From assembly GCA_030635995.1 (NCBI GenBank), contig DAOVXU010000036.1:1-11431 (forward strand): a stretch of DNA of 11,431 bases, in the 5' to 3' direction. Shown here piece by piece: positions 7,002 through 11,431 of this stretch. Source of the stretch: Arcobacter sp. GTDB lineage: Bacteria; Campylobacterota; Campylobacteria; Campylobacterales; Arcobacteraceae. The notes under the pieces were generated by a model, which was not told the origin of the DNA, ran no database searches, and worked only from the letters and a program-made list of their open reading frames with translations. The position numbers were made by a program, and so were the translations under genes. Position 1 is the first letter of the stretch. Every line of letters begins with the position of its first letter.

Positions 7002-7022
7002 TATACTAACATTGTTAAGGAG
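7002..7022 (+). promoter_or_regulatory. Promoter -10 and ribosome-binding site of the outer-membrane protein gene
   Basis: TATACT (7002-7007) is a good -10 box, and AAGGAG (7017-7022) is a strong ribosome-binding site 5 nt before the ATG at 7028. The implied leader is only about 14 nt. No clear -35 is visible, which is common in Campylobacterota. The promoter starts about 30 bp after repeat copy 1, so the gene does not depend on read-through from the lipoprotein gene. Confidence 0.5.
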
Positions 7023-7027
7023 TAATT

Positions 7028-8530
7028 ATGAATAAAAAGATTTCATTAAGTCTTGTCACTGCATTAAGTTTGACAGCTCTAAATGCGTATGAGATGAAGC
7101 CAGTAGGATTTAAAGCTACGGGTATGGGTGGTACTGGTGTTGCAAGTACTAGAGGAAGTTTGTCTGGATATTACAATCCTGCACTACTTAGATTTAGTGA
7201 TTATACAGCAGAATTTTCTATAAATGCTGGTTTTAGATTAAGAGAATCTAATCTAATTGAACCTATGGATAAATTATCGGATTTAGAAATAGATGGAGTT
7301 ATTCAAAGAATAGGTGATAATGCAGGAGTAATTGGTGCAGATAATACAGCAAAAGGTGATGATGAAAAGATGGCTGAATCATTAGCTATATTAAAGAATA
7401 TTGGATCGAGTAATGCTTTTCAAGTATCATTAACTCCCTCTTTAACTGCTCAGATGTCTGATGCTTTAGCAGTTGGTGTTTATTCTACTATAGATGTTAG
7501 TATGAGATTAAATATTGATGAAGGTCATTTGGCATTAATTTTTAAAGATGGTGGTAATTATTATGGATATACTCCAAGTAGTGATACATATACTCCTGGA
7601 TTTACTGAGGATCAATATAAAACAACATCTTTAGAATATGTAAACTCAGAAGAGGGTGGTATAAATTATATTGCAGTTGATACAATGGCATTAGTTGAAA
7701 TACCAATTTCTTATGCAAGAGCATATGACTGGGATAGTGGTACATGGAGTTTTGGTTTAAATTTTAAACCAATGGCATTGGTTACTACAACTGAAAAAGT
7801 CAGTTTAGGAGAGTCAAGTGATGATGCAGAAGATTCTGATGATTCAACAACTGAAACAACATATAAATCTACTTTTGGATTAGATTTAGGTGTAGCATAT
7901 AGACCGATAGATTCAAAAATGACACTTGGTTTAGTTGGTAAAAATATAAATACACCAACATTTAAAGTTGAAAGTACACCAGCAGTAGGACAAATGGGAC
8001 ATAGATCAGAAGATTATAAAATTGATCCATTTTTTAGAGCTGGTTTAAGTGTACCTATATGGAATGATAATATTGAATTTGCACTTGATATTGATCTTCA
8101 AAAAAGTGATACTTTAATAGAGGGTGAACAGTCTCAATTTATTGGTGCTGGTATAGAACTACATCCTGCCTCTTGGTTTGCATTTAGACTTGGAGCTATG
8201 CAAGATATGGCATCTGAGAAATTTGATGATGGTACAATTGCAACAGTTGGTTTAGGGGTTGGACTTAAATGGGCTCAAATAGATCTATCTGCAATGGTTG
8301 GAACAAATACTGGGGAATATGATGGCGAAGCAATTCCTAAGTATGCTTCTATAAATCTATCTTTAATTTCAAGATGGGGTGATGGATATAATAGGAAAGA
8401 AGCACCTGTATCAGAAGAGGTACAAGAGGAAGAGGATAATAAATTACAACAAGATATGATAGATGAGGATAAAGCTAGAATTAAAAAAGATAGTGATGAA
8501 GCATTTATTGAATTAGATAAAAGTTTATAA
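7028..8530 (+). CDS. Outer-membrane beta-barrel protein, TraF_2/FadL/PorV-like
   Basis: A 500-residue outer-membrane protein with a Sec signal peptide, MNKKISLSLVTALSLTALNA, cleaved before Tyr21. The start of the mature protein, GFKATGMGGTGVAS followed by GYYNPALL (about residues 28-56), is the signature shared by FadL/OmpP1-like barrels and the family often annotated as 'conjugal transfer protein TraF'. Despite that label there is no conjugation context here. Many amphipathic strands with G-L-G-L and F-R-L-G-A patterns follow. An acidic, Asp/Ser-rich loop lies at about 262-278. After the last strand (Y-A-S-I-N-L-S-L-I-S-R-W, about 439-450) comes a charged tail of about 45 residues rich in Glu, Asp and Lys, probably periplasmic. 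The substrate is unknown; FadL relatives carry hydrophobic compounds. The gene is bracketed by 54-bp repeats and looks like an inserted cassette. Confidence 0.85.
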   Translation: MNKKISLSLVTALSLTALNAYEMKPVGFKATGMGGTGVASTRGSLSGYYNPALLRFSDYTAEFSINAGFRLRESNLIEPMDKLSDLEIDGVIQRIGDNAGVIGADNTAKGDDEKMAESLAILKNIGSSNAFQVSLTPSLTAQMSDALAVGVYSTIDVSMRLNIDEGHLALIFKDGGNYYGYTPSSDTYTPGFTEDQYKTTSLEYVNSEEGGINYIAVDTMALVEIPISYARAYDWDSGTWSFGLNFKPMALVTTTEKVSLGESSDDAEDSDDSTTETTYKSTFGLDLGVAYRPIDSKMTLGLVGKNINTPTFKVESTPAVGQMGHRSEDYKIDPFFRAGLSVPIWNDNIEFALDIDLQKSDTLIEGEQSQFIGAGIELHPASWFAFRLGAMQDMASEKFDDGTIATVGLGVGLKWAQIDLSAMVGTNTGEYDGEAIPKYASINLSLISRWGDGYNRKEAPVSEEVQEEEDNKLQQDMIDEDKARIKKDSDEAFIELDKSL

Positions 8531-8540
8531 ACTTTTATCT
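8515..8540. terminator. Perfect 26-bp palindrome spanning both stop codons
   Basis: The two 13-bp arms (AGATAAAAGTTTA and its exact reverse complement) meet at 8527/8528. The left arm encodes the last codons of the outer-membrane protein and the right arm covers the 4-nt gap and the last codons of slt, so both convergent stop codons (8528-8530 and 8537-8535) are inside it. In RNA it folds as an 11-bp stem with a TATA loop from either strand. It is therefore a candidate bidirectional terminator. The stem is AT-rich and lacks a clean U-run after it, so activity is uncertain; the palindrome itself is certain. Confidence 0.6.
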
Positions 8541-10196
8541 AGTAGTTTCTTTTAGGTAAGGTGACTTTATCTTTTGTAGTAGAGTAGAAATTCTTAGTTT
8601 ATTTTCTTTGTTTAAATAATTGTGGTAAATAAGATAGTTTAATAATACTTTTTTACCATATTTTTTACTCTCATCGTAGTGGACAAGTTCCATACTTAAA
8701 TATGGTTCATGTTTACCCTTTTGAAATAATCCAGTTTTTAACATTCTAGTAGTAAATCCTATCCCACCATTGTAAGCATATGCTACAAAAAGTACATTGT
8801 CTAATTTTCTTTCTAAATAGTTAAGATGTTTATGGGAGTATCTTATATTTGTTGGAGCTTCAAGTTGTTTATCTATATCATATGGTTCTTTTAATTCTTT
8901 TGCTAAAGCCTTACTTAAAAATGGCATTATTTGCATAACTCCAAGTGCATAAGAGGTTGAGATAGATGTAGGTATAAAACGGCTCTCTTGTCTTGCTATG
9001 GCATTTATTAATGATTGTCTATGTGTTGTATAGTTTTTTATTAAATCTTGATAAGGTAGAGCATAATATGCAGTTCTATATCTATCATATCTCTCTTTTA
9101 TAAATGCTAAATGACCTTGTGTTTGTGTATTATTAAATATATTTTCATATTTATCCATTTTAGATTTTGTAACCTTTTTTACATCTTTTAATACTTTTAA
9201 CCAACTAAATGGATCATGGATATTGTAATTTATTTTAGTACTGTTTATACTTTTAGCTGAATTATATTTGATATTTGTAGGTGTGATATTTAATTGTTCT
9301 TTAGCTTGTAAAGAGTATATATTTATATCCCAACTATTAGCTAACTCTTTTAAATATTTCTTATTTTTACTTAATCTATATTGCCAAAATTGTACTTTAT
9401 CTTTATCAAATTTAAAATATGCTTTTTTATAGGCAAGGCTTAAATATTTTAGTGCAATTTGTTTTTTATTATGTTGTATGGCATTCATACTAAGAAAAAA
9501 TAGTGAATGATGACTTAATGTTTTAGTTTCAATATTAAATAGTGATTGTTGTATTTTATTTAACTTTTTATTTGTTACTATTAGTTTAATTGTTTGTGCA
9601 AAATTCTTTGTATCTTTTTGTAGTTGTTGTATCAATTTTATAGGTAGGTGGTGATTAAAGTTATTTACTCTAAATTTTCCACCTGTTTGATTAAATGTTG
9701 CAAAAAATACCTCATTTGTACTTTTAATTAGCAGTGAAAAGGGTAGGATAGAATTGATAATTTCAAATCTTTTTGCACTTAATGGATAACTATCTTTTAC
9801 TTTATCAATAGCTATTTGTAATTGTTGTTTATTCAGTTTTGTAGCTTTAAAAGAGCTTAGTCCAACCTCTATACAATCTGCATTTTGAGATATAAGTTTT
9901 TTACCACTATATCTCATACAAGAGATTATTTTTGATGTATCTTTATCTTTTAATTTTTTTGAGTATCTTTGTAGAAGCTTATTGTTTACATATCTAACTT
10001 CACCAATTGCCCAAATAGCTTGTGCTGGTGTAATATTTTGATTTAAATATCTCCAGATATAAAAATCTTTTGCGTAACTTCTTGGTTTATTTTCAAGCCA
10101 CCCTTTAGTAATGGTTTTTTTTCCATTCAAGTTTGTCAATAATATAAATAATATAAATATTATTGTTAATTTCTTTTTATGAATTACTAAATCCAA
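8535..10196 (-). CDS. slt: Soluble lytic murein transglycosylase
   Basis: Cleaves the glycan backbone of peptidoglycan in the periplasm, producing 1,6-anhydro ends. The 553-residue protein starts with a signal peptide (basic HKKK, then a hydrophobic run to about residue 24). A long helical, Lys-rich N-terminal domain corresponds to the superhelical part of Slt70. The catalytic SLT domain covers about 390-510: INAIARQESRF with catalytic Glu404, then SYALGVMQIMP, a variant of the usual GLMQ motif, and VAYAYNGG. E. coli Slt70 is about 90 residues longer. The first usable start is TTG at 10196, overlapping pldA by 10 nt; there is no good ribosome-binding site, so coupling to pldA is likely and the exact start is uncertain. 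The last four residues (ETTR) and stop come from sequence beyond repeat copy 2, apparently acquired at the cassette junction. Confidence 0.91.
   Translation of the reverse strand: MDLVIHKKKLTIIFILFILLTNLNGKKTITKGWLENKPRSYAKDFYIWRYLNQNITPAQAIWAIGEVRYVNNKLLQRYSKKLKDKDTSKIISCMRYSGKKLISQNADCIEVGLSSFKATKLNKQQLQIAIDKVKDSYPLSAKRFEIINSILPFSLLIKSTNEVFFATFNQTGGKFRVNNFNHHLPIKLIQQLQKDTKNFAQTIKLIVTNKKLNKIQQSLFNIETKTLSHHSLFFLSMNAIQHNKKQIALKYLSLAYKKAYFKFDKDKVQFWQYRLSKNKKYLKELANSWDINIYSLQAKEQLNITPTNIKYNSAKSINSTKINYNIHDPFSWLKVLKDVKKVTKSKMDKYENIFNNTQTQGHLAFIKERYDRYRTAYYALPYQDLIKNYTTHRQSLINAIARQESRFIPTSISTSYALGVMQIMPFLSKALAKELKEPYDIDKQLEAPTNIRYSHKHLNYLERKLDNVLFVAYAYNGGIGFTTRMLKTGLFQKGKHEPYLSMELVHYDESKKYGKKVLLNYLIYHNYLNKENKLRISTLLQKIKSPYLKETTR
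8546..8587 (+). pseudogene. Remnant of the lipoprotein gene 3' end inside slt
   Basis: On the plus strand this reads FLLGKVTLSFVVE and a TAG stop. The last 11 residues are identical to the C-terminus of the lipoprotein at 6448-6954. The three base differences in these codons (GGC/GGT, AAA/AAG, GAA/GAG) are all silent. An in-frame TAG at 8543-8545 and no start mean it is not a gene. It lies antisense within the final codons of slt, in repeat copy 2. Confidence 0.75.
8550..8603 (+). repeat. 54-bp direct repeat, copy 2 (slt 3' end)
   Basis: The partner of 6917-6970, with 48 of 54 bases identical and no gaps. It lies wholly within the slt coding region, antisense, starting 20 bp after the outer-membrane protein stop codon. 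All six base differences change an slt residue in this frame, whereas those falling in lipoprotein codons are silent in that frame. Confidence 0.9.
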
Positions 10197-11200
10197 TCTG
10201 AAATCATAATTCCAAAACTTACTCTATCTATTTTTACATTATAGTCGATTAAACTTTCTCCATAACCATTGAAATATCTTATAAAGAAATCAAAGTTATT
10301 GTTAATTGATGGAAATGTACAGTCAAGCTTAGTATTACCTCTATTTATATCATAGGCAGTGATGTCATTTTGATGAGTTAATGTTAAATTTATAGATTCA
10401 CCTTTATATTTTACAAAATATTTTTGCTTACCTATATATTTTTCAAGGTCTGGATTATCATCTCCTTCTGTTTTTGTAATATCTTTTTTTGTATCTTCAT
10501 CCCATCTATCCCAAATATGTAAACCATAATAGAAGTTATCTTTTTGTAAAAGAAAATATAGTTCAGTTCTATTCCAACTTCTTGATGCTCCTACATCTTG
10601 ACCATTTGATTGATGTATAAAAGATAATCTAAACTCTTTTAATCTAGTACTTCCAAGTTTTTTATCCATATCCCAATCTACAAAGAGTTCTGGCATATAA
10701 TTTGTTTCTCTAAACGGAGATGAGTGTTTTTTATCGTAAACTTGCCAATATGAATTTTGAGTATAAGCTGTATATAAATCACCATTTGAACTTAAGAAAT
10801 TTTTATATAAAGGTACTTTTATACTTAATTGAAATTGTGCTTCATTTGTATCTCTTTCATATCCATTATTAAATGTTCCATTTGGATTGTATGTATCTTC
10901 AATTCCCTCTACCCAATGTTTTTCTATAAGTTTATTAGAACTATGTCCACCCATTAATATATAGTTTTCATAATGTCCCATAATATTAAAATTTAACTCT
11001 TTTTTATTAAATTTATCATTAAATTTAACATTTGATATATAATTTTCTATAGTTTCTAATTTAAGTTTATCTGATAGGTTTTCATCAAATTTTACAGGGA
11101 TGATATTTATTATATCATCTAAAATAGTCGAGTTATTATTTTCATTTTGTTTAGCAAAAATACTAGATATTAAAATTAATATTAAAATAAACTTTTTCAA
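10187..11200 (-). CDS. pldA: Outer-membrane phospholipase A (OMPLA)
   Basis: A calcium-dependent outer-membrane enzyme that removes acyl chains from phospholipids mislocalised to the outer leaflet; Campylobacter PldA is known for haemolytic activity. The 337-residue protein has a signal peptide (MKKFILILILISSIFA). The catalytic block HQSNGQ..GASRSWNR gives His196, Ser198 and Asn210, matching E. coli His142, Ser144 and Asn156, with Ser206 at the calcium-ligand position of Ser152. A D-D-N-P-D-L-x-K-Y-I-G motif follows, as in other OMPLAs. It has about 50 extra residues between the signal peptide and the barrel compared with E. coli. The start is TTG (11200-11198), directly after the yggT stop with no gap; no ATG is available before the signal peptide. 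AGAGG about 10 nt upstream is the likely ribosome-binding site. It overlaps slt by 10 nt. Confidence 0.92.
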   Translation of the reverse strand: MKKFILILILISSIFAKQNENNNSTILDDIINIIPVKFDENLSDKLKLETIENYISNVKFNDKFNKKELNFNIMGHYENYILMGGHSSNKLIEKHWVEGIEDTYNPNGTFNNGYERDTNEAQFQLSIKVPLYKNFLSSNGDLYTAYTQNSYWQVYDKKHSSPFRETNYMPELFVDWDMDKKLGSTRLKEFRLSFIHQSNGQDVGASRSWNRTELYFLLQKDNFYYGLHIWDRWDEDTKKDITKTEGDDNPDLEKYIGKQKYFVKYKGESINLTLTHQNDITAYDINRGNTKLDCTFPSINNNFDFFIRYFNGYGESLIDYNVKIDRVSFGIMISDWI

Positions 11201-11431
11201 TTATACAAGACCTCTAAAAAGATTTGAGAAAAATATCTCTAAAAACTGAATACCAAATATTAAAATAATAGGAGCTATATCCATTCCACCAAAAACCGTA
11301 GGTATAAATCTACGTAACAAAGCATAAGCAGGTTCAGTTAATCTATAGATCATCTGTACTATTGGATTATATGGATCGGGTTGTACCCATGAAAGTAGGG
11401 CACCTATGATTATTATCCATTTATATAAATA
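11201..11431 (-). CDS. YggT-family integral membrane protein, C-terminal part
   Basis: Seventy-six codons and a TAA stop (11203-11201) are visible; the 5' end lies beyond the window. The translation contains a hydrophobic start, W-I-I-I-G-A-L-L-S-W, then the conserved YggT-repeat pattern P-Y-N-P-I-V-Q-M-I-Y-R-L-T-E-P and LLRRFIPTVFGGMDIAPIILIFGIQFLE. YggT proteins (PF02325) are small inner-membrane proteins without a firmly known biochemical role, linked in some bacteria to osmotic tolerance or cell division. The stop codon directly abuts the pldA start, so the two are almost certainly cotranscribed and translationally coupled. In C. jejuni, as I recall, the yggT homologue precedes slt directly; here pldA is between them. 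Confidence 0.87.
   Translation of the reverse strand, partial: YLYKWIIIIGALLSWVQPDPYNPIVQMIYRLTEPAYALLRRFIPTVFGGMDIAPIILIFGIQFLEIFFSNLFRGLV

Noticed and set aside
7028..8530. Conjugation gene (TraF) marking a plasmid or ICE
   Set aside because: The family label is inherited from annotation only. There are no other transfer, relaxase or type IV secretion genes, and the protein is an ordinary signal-peptide-bearing beta-barrel.
6917..8603. Insertion sequence or composite transposon with target-site duplication
   Set aside because: There is no transposase gene or terminal inverted repeat, and 54 bp is far longer than usual target duplications. Illegitimate or duplicative recombination fits better.
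1..11431. CRISPR array, tRNA, rRNA or riboswitch
   Set aside because: No regularly spaced repeats, cloverleaf-like sequences or recognised riboswitch cores were seen on either strand by eye; nearly all bases are in protein genes.

Overview
The window is AT-rich, densely packed bacterial DNA that most likely comes from a Campylobacterota genome, probably the Arcobacter group. The main argument is gene order. As I remember it, Campylobacter jejuni carries a small Cys-rich protein gene, fbp, mobB, a lipoprotein gene, slt and a yggT-family gene in this order and orientation. That comparison is from memory; the gene calls themselves rest on motifs read in the sequence.

Layout. (1) Positions 1-371, plus strand: the 3' end of metX (homoserine O-acetyltransferase), then xseB (exonuclease VII small subunit) two bases later. 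(2) 372-514: a short intergenic stretch with one doubtful 28-codon ORF behind a good ribosome-binding site. (3) 515-4827, plus strand: a two-gene cation-transport operon, a P2-type ATPase overlapping by 7 nt a Kef-like CPA2 cation:proton antiporter with a C-terminal TrkA-N domain. (4) 4841-6393, minus strand: mobB, fbp and a small four-cysteine protein, which abut or overlap and are probably one transcript. (5) 6394-6447: a compact divergent promoter region. (6) 6448-8530, plus strand: a lipoprotein, then a TraF/FadL-like outer-membrane beta-barrel protein with its own promoter. (7) 8535-11431, minus strand: a yggT-family gene (cut by the window end), pldA (outer-membrane phospholipase A) and slt (lytic transglycosylase), tightly coupled, with TTG starts for pldA and apparently slt.

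The most unusual structure is a 54-bp imperfect direct repeat (48/54 identical) at 6917-6970 and 8550-8603 that brackets the outer-membrane protein gene. Copy 1 is the 3' end of the lipoprotein gene; copy 2 lies in the 3' end of slt on the other strand. Each copy still carries a readable remnant of the other gene's tail. The simplest reading is that the lipoprotein and slt genes were once convergent with overlapping 3' ends, and that the outer-membrane protein cassette entered with duplication of this overlap, so both genes kept an intact end. A perfect 26-bp palindrome joins the cassette's last codons to the new slt stop codon.

The genes from 6448 to 11431 have a cell-envelope theme (lipoprotein, outer-membrane barrel, murein hydrolase, phospholipase, YggT membrane protein). 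The left part is metabolic and ion homeostasis. I see no tRNA, rRNA, CRISPR array, transposase or phage gene.
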